A stretch of 64,000 nucleotides of DNA from Liolophura sinensis (Eukaryota; Mollusca; Polyplacophora; Chitonida; Chitonidae), in NCBI RefSeq assembly GCF_032854445.1, contig NW_027018048.1:1-64000 (forward strand), given 5' to 3'. Below, piece by piece: positions 37,701 to 51,900 of the stretch. Under the pieces are notes generated by a model that had not been told where the DNA came from, ran no database searches, and worked only from the letters and a program-made list of their open reading frames with translations. The position numbers and the translations under genes are program-made. Each line of letters starts with the position of its first letter. Within the stretch, counting starts at the first letter, position 1.

Positions 37701-40133
37701 CATGGAAACCAGGAAAATGTGCAATTTTTTAACAACTGCCGATGCCTGGCCCAATTCCGCATCTTTTGGCACGTTTAGTTGTACTTTTTACAGCAGACTG
37801 TATCAAGTACCTTTGTGGTTTTTTTATGTACAAATGGTGAGGTTTTTCTACACGTAGATAAAGACATTGAGATTGTCTTGGACTTAGAAGTAAGACAATT
37901 GCTGGGTGAGTTAAATGGGCTTGGCCCAAAAGATTTCAGGTCTTCTGGGCTACCGAAGGGCACATAACTTATCGTCAAAGTTGAATATAGTAATGACCAG
38001 TCGCGATTGTACAGAGTACAGTGTAGCCGGCTTCCAATCTATACAAAAACACCAGGCAAAAATGGTAAAAGTGAAAAAACTGTTCCAGTGCAACTAGTAA
38101 GAGGCTATCCGACGTATTTGGTGACGAGAATTTGAATGGTACAATCCCCGTTGCTCTCCGACCAATACTTTTGGCTGTAGTGACAATTGAAATGATCATT
38201 GATGTCATAATCACGTGCCCAGCAACGGCTCTTACTCCATGGAAACCAGGAAAATTTGCAATTTTTTAACAGCTGCAGATGCCTGGCTAAATTCCGCATC
38301 TTTTGGCACCTTATTCATGTGGGGTATGTTGTCTGTTGTACTTTTTACAGCAGACTGTATCAAGTACCTTGTGATTTTTATGTACAAATGGTCTGGGTTT
38401 TTCTACACGTAGATAAAGACATTGAGATTGTCTTGGACTTAGAAGTAAGACAATTTGCTGGGTGAGTTAAATGGGCTTGGCCCAAAGATTTCAGGTCTTC
38501 TGGGCTACCGAAGGGCACATAACTTATCGTCAAAAGTTGAATATAGTAATGACCAGTCGCGATTGTACAGAGTACAGTGGTAGCCGATTTCAATTAACAA
38601 AACACCCAGGCAAAATGCAAAAGTGGAAAAACTGTTCCAGTGCTGCTGGTAAGAGGCTAATCCGACGTATTTTGTGACGAGAAATCGAATGGTGCAAACC
38701 GCGTTGCTCTCCGACCAATACTTTTGGCTGTAGCGACAATTGAATGATCATTGATGTCATAATCACGTGCCCAGCAACGGCTCTTACTCCATGGAAACCA
38801 GGGATATTTGCAATTTTTTAACAGCTGCCGATGCCTGCCCAATTCGCATCTTTAGGCACCTTATTCATGTGGGTCTGTGGTCAGTTGAACTTTTTACAGC
38901 AGACTGTATCAAGTACCTTGTTTTTTTTATGTACAAATGGTCTGGTTTTCTACACGTAGATAAAGACATTGAGATTGTCTTGGACTTAGAAGTAAGACAA
39001 TTGCTGGGTGAGTTAAATGGGCTTAGCCCAAAGATTTGACGTCTTCTGGGCTTACCGAAGGGCACATAACTTATAGTCAAAAGTTGAATATAGTAATGAC
39101 CAGTCGCGATTGTACAGAGTACAGTGTAGTCGATTTCAATTAACAAAAAGACCAGTAAAAATGCAAAAGTGGAAAAACTGTTCCAGTGCTACTAGTAAGA
39201 GGCTAATCGGACGTATTTTGTGGCGAGAAATCGAATGGTGCAAACCGCGTTGCTCTCTGACCAATACTTTTGGCTGTAGAGACAATTCAATGATCATTTA
39301 TGTCATAATCACGTGCCCAGTAACGCTCTTACTCCATGGAAACCAGGAAATTTGCAATTTTTTAACAGCTGCCGATGCCTGGCTAAATTCCGCATCTTTT
39401 GTCACCTTATTCATGTGGGTCTGTTGTCTCTTGTACTTTTTACAGCAGAGTGTATCAAGTACACTTGTGATTTTTATGTACAAATGGTCTGGTTTTTCTA
39501 CACGTAAATAAAGACATTGAGATTGTCTTGCACTTAGAAGTAACACAATTGCTGGGTGAGTTAAATGGGCCTTAGCCCAAGATTTGACGTCTTCTGGGCT
39601 ACCGAAGGGCACATAACTTATAGTCAAAAGTTGAATATAGTAATGACCAGTCGCGATTGTACAGAGTACAGTGTAGCCGATTTCAATTAACAAAAAGACC
39701 AGGTAAAAATGCAAAAGTGGAAAAACTGTTCCAGTGCTGCTGGTAAGAGGCTAATCCGACGTATTTTGTGACGAGAAATCGAATGGTGCAAACCGCGTTG
39801 CTCTCCGACCAATACTTTTGGCTGTAGTGACAATTGAATGATCATTGATGTCATAATCACGTGCCCAGCAACGTCTCTTACTCCATGGAAACCAGGGAAA
39901 TTTGCAAATTTTTTAACAACTGCCGATGCCTGGCCAATTCCGCATCTTTTGGCACCTTATAAATGTGGGTCAGTGTTTAGTTGTACTTTTTACAGCAGAC
40001 TGTATCAAGTACCTTGTGTTTTTCATGTACAAATGGTGCGGTTTTTCTACACGTAGATAAAGACATTGAGATTGTCTTGGACTTAGAAATAAGACAATTG
40101 CTGGGTGAGTTAAATGGCTTGGCCCAAAGATTT
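34766..40133 (+). repeat. Large duplicated block A (~9.8 units)
   Basis: The unit series from the Y marker (tacaaaagtggac at 34781) to the gcggtttttc unit near 40039 matches block B in order and private variants. Examples are gcaatttcttaacag at 36623 and 45404, two consecutive G units (cacgttagaaatg), V markers near 38027 and 38127, and ttgtcaccttattc near 39398 and 48197. The two diverge after 40133 (tttgacg here, tttcagg in B). This copy has the most indels of the three, including a 19-bp deletion near 37773. Confidence 0.85.
37768..37782 (+). other. 19-bp microhomology deletion in a G unit
   Basis: The equivalent unit in block B reads cacgttagaaatg, then gtgggtcagtgtttag. Here cac is followed directly by gtttagttg, so 19 bp starting at gttag are lost. 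The gtt at each edge offers 3 bp of microhomology. The deletion is private to block A. Confidence 0.85.
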
Positions 40134-42448
40134 GACGTCTTCTGGGCTACCGAAGGGCACATAACTTATAGTCAAAAGTTGAATATAGTAATGACCAGTC
40201 GCGATTGTACAGAGTACAGTGTAGCCGATTTCAATTAACAAAACACCCAGGCAAAAATGCAAAAGTGGAAAAACTGTTCCAGTGCTACTAGTAAGAGGCT
40301 AATCCGACGTATTTTGTGACGAGAAATCGAATGGTGCTATCCGCGTTGCTCTCCGACCAATACTTTTGGCTGTAGCGACAATTGAATGATCATTGATGTC
40401 ATAATCACGTGCCCAGCAACGGCTCTTACTCCATGGAAACCATGGAAATTTGCAATTTTTCAACACCTGCCGATGCCTGGCTCAATTCCGCATCTTTTTG
40501 CACCTTACTGAAGTGGGTCAGTGTTCAGTTGTACTTTTTACAGCAGACTGTATCAAGTACCTTGTGTTTTTCACGTACAAATGGTGTGGTTTTTCTACAC
40601 GTAGATAAAGACATTGAGATTGTCTTGCACTTAGAAGTAAGGCAATTGCTGGGTGAGTTAAATGGGCTTGGCCCAAAGATTTGTCGTCTTCTGGGCTACC
40701 GAAGGGCACATAACTTATAGTCAAAAGTTGAATATAGTAATGACCAGTCGCGATTGTACAGAGTACAGTGTAGCCGATTTCAATTAACAAAAAGACCAGG
40801 CAAAAATGCAAAAGTGGAAAAACTGTTCCAGTGCTACTAGTAAGAGGCTAATCCGACGTATTTTGTGACGAGAAATCGAATGGTGCAAACCGCGTTGCTC
40901 TCCGACCATTACTTTTGGCTGTAGCGACAATTGAATGATCATTGATGTCATAATCACGTGCGCAGCAACGGCTCTTACTCCATGGAAACCAGGAAAATTT
41001 GATATTTTTTAACAACTGCCGATGCCTGGCCCAATTCCGCATCTTTTGGCACCTTATAAATGTGGGTCTGTGGTCAGTTGAACTTTTTACAGCAGACTGT
41101 ATCAAGTACCTTGTTTTTTTTTATGTACAAATCGTCTGGTTTTTCTACACGTAGATAAAGACATTGAGATTGTCTTGGACTTAGAAGTAAGACAATTGCT
41201 GGGTGAGTTAAATGGGCTTAGCCCAAAGATTTGACGTCTTCTGGGCTACCGAAGGGCACATAACTTATAGTCAAAAGTTGAATATAGTAATGACCAGTCG
41301 CGATTGTACAGAGTACAGTGTAGCCGATTTCAATTAACAAAAAGACCAGGCAAAAATGCAAAAGTGGAAAAAACTGTTCCAGTGCTACTAGTAAGAGGCT
41401 AATCCGACGTAAATTGTGACGAGAAATCGAATGGTGCAAACCGCGTTGCTCTTCGACCAATAGTTTTGGCTGTAGTGACAATTGAATGATCATTGATGTC
41501 ATAATCACGTGCGTAGCAACGGCTCTTACTCCATGGAAACCAGGAAATTTGATATTTTTTAACAACTGCCGATGCCTGGCCCAATTCCGCATCTTCTTGG
41601 CACCTTATAAATGTGGGTCAGTGTTTAGTTGTACTTTTTACAGCAGACTGTATCAAGTACTTTGTGTTTTTTCATGTACAAATGGTTTGGTTTTTCTACA
41701 CGTAGATAAAGACATTGAGATTGTCTTGGACTTAAAAATAAGACAATTGCTGGGTGAGTTAAATGGGCTTGGCCCAAAGATTTCAGGTCTTCTGGGCTAC
41801 CGAAGGGCACATAACTTATAGTCAAAAGTTGAATATAGTAATGACCAGTCGCGATTGTACAGAGTACAGTGTAGCCGATTTCAATTAACAAAACACCCAG
41901 GCAAAAATGCAAAAGTGGAAAAACTGTTCCAGTGCTGCTAGTAAGAGGCTAATCCGACGTATTTTGTGACGAGAAATCGAATGGTGCAAACTGCGTTGCT
42001 CTCCGACCAATACGTTTGGCTGTAGTGACAATTGAATGATCATTGATGTCATAATCACGTGCGTAGCCAACGGCTCTTACTCCATGGAAACCAGGAAAAT
42101 TTGCAATTTTTAAACAACTGCCGATGCCTGGCCCAATTCCGCATCTTTTTGGCACCTAATATAAATGTGGGTCAGTGTTCAGTTGTACTTTTTACAGCAG
42201 ACTGTATCAAGTACCTTGTGTTTTTTCAATGTACAAATGGTGTGGTTTTTTCTACACGTAGATAAAGACATTGAGATTGTCTTGGACTTAGAAATAAGAC
42301 AATTGCTGGTGAGTTAAATGGGCTTGGCCCAAAGATTTCAGGTCTTCTGGGCTACCGAAGGGCACATAACTTATAGTCAAAAGTTGAAAATAGTAATGAC
42401 CAGTCGCGATTGTACAGAGTACAGTGTAGCCGATTTCAATTAACAAAA
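40134..42448 (+). repeat. Linker units between blocks A and B (S-like, P, Q, R')
   Basis: About four units. The first has an S tail but with catggaaacc repeated context (accatggaaatttgc) and caacacctg. It is followed by P (caaatcgtctgg near 41128), Q (cttcgaccaatag) and an R-like unit with actgcg and tacgtttgg. Indels cluster after 41.5 kb, e.g. cacctaatataaatg near 42157. The P-Q-R order links this stretch to 32.6-34.2 kb and 52.9-54.5 kb. Confidence 0.7.
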
Positions 42449-45400
42449 ACACCCAGGCAAAAATGCAAAAGTGGAAAAACTGTTCCAGTGCTGCTGGTAA
42501 GAGGCTAATCCGACGTATTTTGTGACGAGAAATCGAATGGTGCAACCGCGTTGCTCTTCGACCATTACTTTTGGCTGTAGCAACAATTGAATGATCATTG
42601 ATGTCATAATCACGTGCCCAGCAACGGCTCTTACTCCATGGAAACCAGGGATATTTGCAATTTTTTAACAGCTGCCGATGCCTGGCCCAATTCCGCATTC
42701 TTTAGGCACCTTATCATGTGGGTCTGTGGTCAGTTGAACTTTTTACAGCAGACTGTATCAAGTACCTTTTTTTTTTTATGTACAAATGGTGTGGTTTTTC
42801 TACACGTAGATAAAGACATTAAGATTGTCTTGGACTTAGAAGTTAAGACAATTGCTGGGTGAGTTAAATGGGCTTAGCCCAAAGATTTGACGTCTTCTGG
42901 GCTACCGAAGGGCACATAACTTATAGTCAAAAGTTGAATATAGTAATGACCAGTCGCGATTGTACAGAGTACAGTGTAGCCGATTTCAATTAACAAAAAG
43001 ACCAGGCAAAAATGCAAAAGTGGAAAAACTGTTCCAGTGCTACTAGTAAAGGCTAATCCGACGTATTTTGTGACGAGAAATCGAATGGTGCAAACCGCGT
43101 TTGCTCTTCGACCAATACTTTTGGCTGTAGTGACAATTGAATGATCATTGATGTCATAATCACGTGCGTAGCAACGGCTCTTACTCCATGGAAACCAGGA
43201 AAATTTGATATTTTTTAACAACTGCCCGATGCCTGGCCCAATTCCGCATCTTTTGGCACCTTATAAATGTGGTGTCAGTGTTTAGTTGTACTTTTTACAG
43301 CAGACTGTATCAAGTACCTTGTGTTTTTCATGTAGAAATGTTTGGTTTTTCTACACGTAGATAAAGACATTGAGATTGTCTTGACTTAGAAATAAGACAA
43401 TTGCTGGGTGAGTTAAATGGGCTTGGCCCAAAGATTTCAGGTCTTCTGGGCTACCGAAGGGCACATAACTTATAGTCAAAAGTTGAATATAGTAATGACC
43501 AGTCGCGATTGTACAGAGTACAGTGTAGCCGATTTCAATTAACAAAACACCCAGGCAAAAAATACAAAAGTGGACAAACTGTTCCAGTGCTGCTGGTAAG
43601 AGGCTAATCCGACGTATTTTGTGACGAGAAATCGAATGGTGCAAACTGCGTTGCTCTCCGACCAATACTTTTGGCTGTAGAGACAATTGAATGATCATTG
43701 ATGTCATAATCACGTGCCCAGCAACGGCTCTTACTCCATGGAAACCAGGGATATTTGCAATTTTTTAACAGCTGCCGATGCCTGGCCCAATTCCGCATCT
43801 TTTGGCACCTTATAAATGTGGGTCAGTGTTTAGTTGTACTTTTTACAGCAGACTGTATCAAGTACCTTGTGTTTTTCATGTACAAATGGTGTGGTTTTTC
43901 TACACGTAGATAAAGACATTGAGATTGTCTTGGACTTAGAAATAAGACAATTGCTGGGTGAGTTAAATGGGCTTGGCCCAAAGATTTCAGGTCTTCTGGG
44001 CTACCGAAGGGCACATAACTTATAGTCAAAAGTTGAATATAGTAATGACCAGTCGCGATTGTACAGAGTACAGTGTAGCCGATTTCAATTAACAAAACAC
44101 CCAGGCAAAAATGCAAAAGTGGAAAAACTGTTCCAGTGCTGCTGGTAAGAGGCTAATCCGACGTATTTTGTGACGAGAAATCGAATGGTGCAAACCGCGT
44201 TGCTCTCCGACCATTACTTTTGGCTGTAGCAACAACTGAATGATCATTGATGTCATAATCACGTGCCCAGCAACGGCTCTTACTCCATGGAAACCAGGGA
44301 TATTTGCAATTTTTTAACAGCTGCCGATGCCTGGCCCAATTCCGCATCTTTAGGCACCTTATTCATGTGGGTCTGTGGTCAGTTGAACTTTTTACAGCAG
44401 ACTGTATCAAGTACCTTGTTTTTTTTATGTACAAATGGTGTGGTTTTTCTACACGTAGATAAAGACATTGAGATTGTCTTGGACTTAGAAGTAAGACAAT
44501 TGCTGGGTGAGTTAAATGGGCTGAGCCCAAAGATTTCAGGTCTTCTGGGCTACCGAAGGGCACATAACTTATAGTCAAAAGTTGAATATAGTAATAACCA
44601 GTCGCGATTGTACAGAGTACAGTGTAGCCGATTTCAATTAACAAAAAGACCAGGCAAAAATGCAAAAGTGGAAAAACTGTTCCAGTGCTACTAGTAAGAG
44701 GCTAATCCGACGTATTTTGTGACGAGAAATCGAATGGTGCAAACCGCGTTGCTCTTCGACCAATAGTTTTGGCTGTAGAGACAATTGAATAATCATTGAT
44801 GTCATAATCACGTGCCCAGCAACGGCTCTTACTCCATGGAAACCAGGGATATTTGCAATTTTTTAACAGCTGCCGATGCCTGGCCCAATTCCGCATCTTT
44901 AGGCACCTTATTCATGTGGGTCAGTGTTCAGTTGTACTTTATACAGCATACTGTATCAAGTACCTTGTGTTTTTTTTGTACAAATGGTGTGGTTTTTCTA
45001 CACGTAAATAAAGACATTGAGATTGTCTTGCACTTAGAAGTAAGGCAATTGCTGGGTGAGTTAAATGGGCTTGGCCCAAAGATTTGTCGTCTTCTGGCCT
45101 ACCGAAGGGCACATAACTTATAGTCAAAAGTTGAATATAGTAATAACCAGTCGCGATTGTACAGAGTACAGTGTAGCCGATTTCAATTAACAAAAAGACC
45201 AGGTAAAAAATGCAAAAGTGGAAAAACTGTTCCAGTGCTACTAGTAAGAGACTAATCCGACGTATTTTGTGGCGAGAAATCGAATGGTGCAAACCGCGTT
45301 GCTCTCTGACCAATACTTTTGGCTGTAGTGACAATTCAATGATCATTTATGTCATAATCACGTGCCCAGTAACGGCTCATACTCCATGGAAACCAGGGAT

Positions 45401-48400
45401 ATTTGCAATTTCTTAACAGTTGCCGATGGCTGGCCCAATTCCGCATCTTTTGGCACCTTATAAATGTGGGTCAGTGTTCAGTTGTACTTTTTACAGCAGA
45501 CTGTATCAAGTACCTTGTGTTTTTTACGTACAAATGGTGTGGTTTTTCTACACGTAGATAAAGACATTGAGATTGTCTTGGACTTAGAAATAAGACAATT
45601 GCTGGGTGAGTTAAATTGGCTTAGCCCAAAGATTTGACGTCTTCTGGGCTACCGAAGGGCACATAACTTATAGTCAAAAGTTGAATATAGTAATGACCAG
45701 TTGCGATTGTACAGAGTACAGTGTAGCCGATTTCAATTAACAGAAAGACCAGGCAAAAATGTAAAAGTGGAAAAACTGTTCCAGTGCTACTAGTAAAAGG
45801 CTAATCCGACGTAATTTGTGACGAGAAATCGAATGGTGCAAGCCGCGTTGCTCTTCGACCAATAGTTTTGGCTGTAGCAACAATTGAATGATCATTGATG
45901 TCATAATCACGTGCGTAGCAACGGCTCTTACTCCATGGAAACCAGGAAAAATTTGCAATTTTTTAACAACTGCCGATGCCTGGCCCAATTCCGCATCTTT
46001 TGGCACGTTAGAAATGTGGGTCAGTGTTTAGTTGTACTTTTTACAGCAGACTGTATCAAGTACCTTGTGTTTTTTATGTACAAATGGTGAGGTTTTTCTA
46101 CACGTAGATAAAGACATTGAGATTGTCTTGGACTTAGAAGTAAGACAATTGCTGGGTGAGTTAAATGGGCTTGGCCCAAAGATTTCAGGTCTTCTGGGCT
46201 ACCGAAGGGCACATAACTTATAGTCAAAAGTTGAATATAGTAATGACCAGTTGCGATTGTACAGAGTACAGTGTAGCCGATTTCAATTAACAAAAAGACC
46301 AGGCAAAAATGTAAAAGTGGAAAAACTGTTCCAGTGCTACTAGTAAGAGGCTAATCCGACGTAATTTGTGACGAGAAATCGAAATGGTGCAAGCCGCGTT
46401 GCTCTTCGACCAATAGTTTTGGCTGTAGCGACAATTGAATGATCATTGATGTCATAATCACGTGCGTAGCAAACGGCTCTTACTCCATGGAAACCAGGAA
46501 AATTTGCCAATTTTTTAACAACTGCCGATGCCTGGCCCAATTCCGCATCTTTTGGCACGTTAGAAATGTGGGTCAGTGTTTAGTTGTACTTTTTACAGCA
46601 GACTGTATCAAGTACCTTGTGTTTTTTATGTACAAATGGTGAGGTTTTTCTACACGTAGATAAAGACATTGAGATTGTCTTGGACTTAGAAGTAAGACAA
46701 TTGCTGGGTGAGTTAAATGGGCTTGGCCCAAAGATTTCAGGTCTTCTGGGCTACCGAAGGGCACATAACTTATCGTCAAAAGTTGAATATAGTAATGACC
46801 AGTCGCGATTGTACAGAGTACAGTGTAGCCGGCTTCAATTAACAAAAACACCAGGCAAAAATGTAAAAGTGAAAAAACTGTTCCAGTGCAACTAGTAAGA
46901 GGCTAATCCGACGTATTTTGTGACGAGAATTTGAATGGTACAATCCCCGTTGCTCTCCGACCAATACTTTTGGCTGTAGTGACAATTGAATGATCATTGA
47001 TGTCATAATCACGTGCCCAGCAACGGCTCTTACTCCATGGAAACCAGGAAAATTTGCAATTTTTTAACAGCTGCCGATGCCTGGCTAAATTCCGCATCTT
47101 TTGGCACCTTATTCATGTGGGTATGTTGTCTGTTGTACTTTTTACAGCAGACTGTATCAAGTACCTTGTGATTTTTATGTACAAATGGTCTGGTTTTTCT
47201 ACACGTAGATAAAGACATTGAGATTGTCTTGGACTTAGAAGTAAGACAATTGCTGGGTGAGTTAAATGGGCTTGGCCCAAAGATTTCAGGTCTTCTGGGC
47301 TACCGAAGGGCACATAACTTATCCTCAAAAGTTGAATATAGTAATGACCAGTCGCGATTGTACAGAGTACAGTGTAGCCGATTTCAATTAACAAAACACA
47401 CAGGCAAAAATGCAAAAGTGGAAAAACTGTTCCAGTGCTGCTGGTAAGAGGCTAATCCGACGTATTTTGTGACGAGAAATCGAATGGTGCAAACCGCGTT
47501 GCTCTCCGACCAATACTTTTGGCTGTAGCGACAATTGAATGATCATTGATGTCATAATCACGTGCCCAGCAACGGCTCTTACTCCATGGAAACCAGGGAT
47601 ATTTGCAATTTTTTAACAGCTGCCGATGCCTGGCCCAATTCCGCATCTTTAGGCACCTTATTCATGTGGGTCTGTGGTCAGTTGAACTTTTTACAGCAGA
47701 CTGTATCAAGTACCTTGTTTTTTTTATGTACAAATGGTGTGGTTTTCTACACGTAGATAAAGACATTGAGATTGTCTTGGACTTAGAAGTAAGACAATTG
47801 CTGGGTGAGTTAAATGGGCTTGGCCCAAAGATTTGATGTCTTCTGGGCTACCGAAGGGCACATAACTTATAGTCAAAAGTTGAATATAGTAATGACCAGT
47901 CGCGATTGTACAGAGTACAGTGTAGCCGATTTCAATTAACAAAAAGACCAGGTAAAAATGCAAAAGTGGAAAAACTGTTCCAGTGCTACTAGTAAGAGGC
48001 TAATCCGACGTATTTTGTGGCGAGAAATCGAATGGTGCAAACCGCGTTGCTCTCTGACCAATACTTTTGGCTGTAGAGACAATTCAATGATCATTTATGT
48101 CATAATCACGTGCCCAGTAACGGCTCTTACTCCATGGAAACCAGGAAAATTTGCAATTTTTTAACAGCTGCCGATGCCTGGCTAAATTCCGCATCTTTTG
48201 TCACCTTATTCATGTGGGTCTGTTGTCTCTTGTACTTTTTACAGCAGACTGTATCAAGTACCTTGTGATTTTTATGTACAAATGGTCTGGTTTTTCTACA
48301 CGTAAATAAAGACATTGAGATTGTCTTGCACTTAGAAGTAACACAATTGCTGGGTGAGTTAAATGGGCTTAGCCCAAAGATTTGACGTCTTCTGGGCTAC

Positions 48401-48932
48401 CGAAGGGCACATAACTTATAGTCAAAAGTTGAATATAGTAATGACCAGTCGCGATTGTACAGAGTACAGTGTAGCCGATTTCAATTAACAAAAAGACCAG
48501 GTAAAAATGCAAAAGTGGAAAAACTGTTCCAGTGCTGCTGGTAAGAGGCTAATCCGACGTATTTTGTGACGAGAAATCGAATGGTGCAAACCGCGTTGCT
48601 CTCCGACCAATACTTTTGGCTGTAGTGACAATTGAATGATCATTGATGTCATAATCACGTGCCCAGCAACGTCTCTTACTCCATGGAAACCAGGGAAATT
48701 TGCAATTTTTTAACAACTGCCGATGCCTGGCCCAATTCCGCATCTTTTGGCACCTTATAAATGTGGGTCAGTGTTTAGTTGTACTTTTTACAGCAGACTG
48801 TATCAAGTACCTTGTGTTTTTCATGTACAAATGGTGCGGTTTTTCTACACGTAGATAAAGACATTGAGATTGTCTTGGACTTAGAAATAAGACAATTGCT
48901 GGGTGAGTTAAATGGGCTTGGCCCAAAGATTT
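42449..48932 (+). repeat. Large duplicated block B (~11.8 units)
   Basis: From 43547 to 48932 this matches block A, about 8781 bp (16 units) upstream. From 42449 to about 47275 it also matches block C, about 16.48 kb (30 units) downstream at its left end. Order: W with accattactttt and gtagcaacaa, X (gatattttttaac), Y (tacaaaagtggac at 43563), W, a unit with AATAAA at 45007, a unit with atttcttaacag, two G units, V, W, an M with gtcaccttattc, and a T-like unit. It has the fullest set of units of the three blocks. Confidence 0.85.
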
Positions 48933-51900
48933 CAGGTCTTCTGGGCTGCCGAAGGGCACATAACTTATAGTCAAAAGTTGAATATAGTAATGACCAGTCG
49001 CGATTGTACAGAGTACAGTGTAGCCGATTTCAATTAACAAAACACCCAGGCAAAAATGCAAAAGTGGAAAAACTGTTCCAGTGCTGCTGGTAAGAGGCTA
49101 ATCCGACGTATTTTGTGACGAGAAATCGAATGGTGCAAACCGCCTTGCTCTCCGACCAATACTTTTGGCTGTAGCGACAATTGAATGATCATTGATGTCA
49201 TAATCACGTGCCCAGCAACGGCTCTTACTCCATGGAAACCAGGGATGTTTGCAATTTTTTAACAGCTACCGATGCCTGGCCCAATTCCGCATCTTTAGGC
49301 ACCTTATTCATGTGGGTCTGTGGTCAGTTGAACTTTTTACAGCAGACTGTATCAAGTACCTTGTTTTTTTATGTACAAATGGTCTGGTTTTTCTACACGT
49401 AGATAAAGACATTGAGATTGTCTTGGACTTAGAAGTAAGACAATTGCTGGGTGAGTTAAATGGGCTTAACCCAAAGATTTGTCGTCTTCTGTGCTACCGA
49501 AGGGCACATAACTTATAGTCAAAAGTTGAATATAGTAATGACCAGTCGCGATTGTACAGAGTACAGTGTAGCCGATTTCAATTAACAAAAAGACCAGGTA
49601 AAAATGCAAAAGTGGAAAAACTGTTCCAGTGCTACTAGTAAGATGCTAATCCGACGTATTTTGTGGCGAGAAATCGAATGGTGCAAACCGCGTTGCTCTC
49701 TGACCAATACTTTTGGCTGTAGAGACAATTCAATGATCATTTATGTCATAATCACGTGCCCAGTAACGTCTCTTACTGCATGGAAACCAGGGATATTTGC
49801 AATTTTTTAACAGCTGCCGATGCCTGGCCCAATTCCGCATCTTTTGGAACCTTATAAATGTGGATCAGTGTTCAGTTGTACTTTATACAGCAGACTGTAT
49901 CAAGTACCTTGTGTTTTTTATGTACAAATGATCTGGTTTTTCTACACGTAAATAAAGACATTGAGATTGTCTTGCACTTAGAAGTAAGACAATTGCTGGG
50001 TGAGTTAAATGGGCTTAGCCCAAAGATTTGACGTCTTCTGGGCTACCGAAGGGCACATAACTTATAGTCAAAAGTTGAATATAGTAATGACCAGTCGCGA
50101 TTGTACAGAGTACAGTGTAGCCGATTTCAATTAACAAAAAGACCAGGTAAAAATGCAAAAGTGGAAAAACTGTTCCAGTGCTGCTGGTAAGAGGCTAATC
50201 CGACGTAATTTGTGACGAGAAATCGAATGGTGCAAACCGCGTTGCTCTCCGACCAATACTTTTGGCTGTAGTGACAATTGAATGATCATTGATGTCATAA
50301 TCACGTGCCCAGCAACGGCTCTTACTCCATGGAAACCAGGAAAATTTGCAATTTTTTAACAGCTGCCGATGCCTGGCTAAATTTCGCATCTTTTGGCACC
50401 TTATTCATGTGGGTCTGTTGTCTGTTGTACTTTTTACAGCAGACTGTATCAAGTACCTTGTGATTTTTATGTACAAAAGGTGTGGTTTTTCTACACGTAA
50501 ATAAAGACATTGAGATTGTCTTGCACTTAGAAGTAAGGCAATTGCTGGGTGAGTTAAATTGGCTTAGCCCAAAGATTTGACGTCTTCTGGGCTACCGAAG
50601 GGCACATAACTTATAGTCAAAAGTTGAATATAATAATGACCAGTCGCGATTGTACAGAGTACAGTGTAGCCGATTTCAATTAACAAAAAGACCAGGTAAA
50701 AATGCAAAAGTGGAAAAACTGTTCCAGTGCTGCTGGTAAGAGGCTAATCCGACGTATTTTGTGACGAGAAATCGAATGGTGCAAACCGCGTTGCTCTCCG
50801 ACCAATACTTTTGGCTGTAGTGACAATTGAATGATCATTGATGTCATAATCACGTGCCCAGCAACGTCTCTTACTCCATGGAAACCAGGGAAATTTGCAA
50901 TTTTTCAACAGCTGCCGATGCCTGGCTCAATTCCGCATCTTTTTGCACCTTACTGAAGTGGGTCAGTGTTCAGTTGTACTTTATACAGCAGACTGTATCA
51001 AGTACCTTGTGTTTTTTACGTACAAATGGTGTGGTTTTTCTACACGTAGATAAAGACATTGAGATTGTCTTGCACTTAGAAGTAAGACAATTGCTGGGTG
51101 AGTTAAATGGGCTTAACCCAAAGATTTGTCGTCTTCTAAGCTACCGAAGGGCACATAACTTATAGTCAAAAGTTGAATATAGTAATGACCAGTCGCGATT
51201 GTACAGAGTACAGTGTAGCCGATTTCAATTAACAAAAAGACCAGGTAAAAATGCAAAAGTGGAAAAACTGTTCCAGTGCTACTAGTAAGAGGCTAATCCG
51301 ACGTAATTTGTGACGAGAAATCGAACGGTGCAATCCGCGTTGCTCTCCGACCAAAAGTTTTGGCTGTAGCGACAATTGAATGATCATTTATGTCATAATC
51401 ACGTGCGTAGCAACGGCTCTTACTCCATGGAAACCAGGAAAATTTGCAATTTTTTAACAACTGCCGATGCCTGGCCCAATTCCGCATCTTTTGGCACCTT
51501 ATAAATGTGGGTCAGTGTTTAGTTGTACTTTTTACAGCAGACTGTATCAAGTACCTTGTGTTTTTCATGTACAAATGGTGTGGTTTTTCTACACGTAAAT
51601 AAAGACATTGAGATTGTCTTGCACTTAGAAGTAAGGCAATTGCTGGGTGAGTTAAATGGGCTTGGCCCAAAGATTTGTCGTCTTCTGGCCTACCGAAGGG
51701 CACATAACTTATAGTCAAAAGTTGAATATAGTAATAACCAGTCGCGATTGTACAGAGTACAGTGTAGCCGATTTCAATTAACAAAAAGACCAGGTAAAAA
51801 TGCAAAAGTGGAAAAACTGTTCCAGTGCTACTAGTAAGAGACTAATCCGACGTATTTTGTGGCGAGAAATCGAATGGTGCAAACCGCGTTGCTCTTCGAC

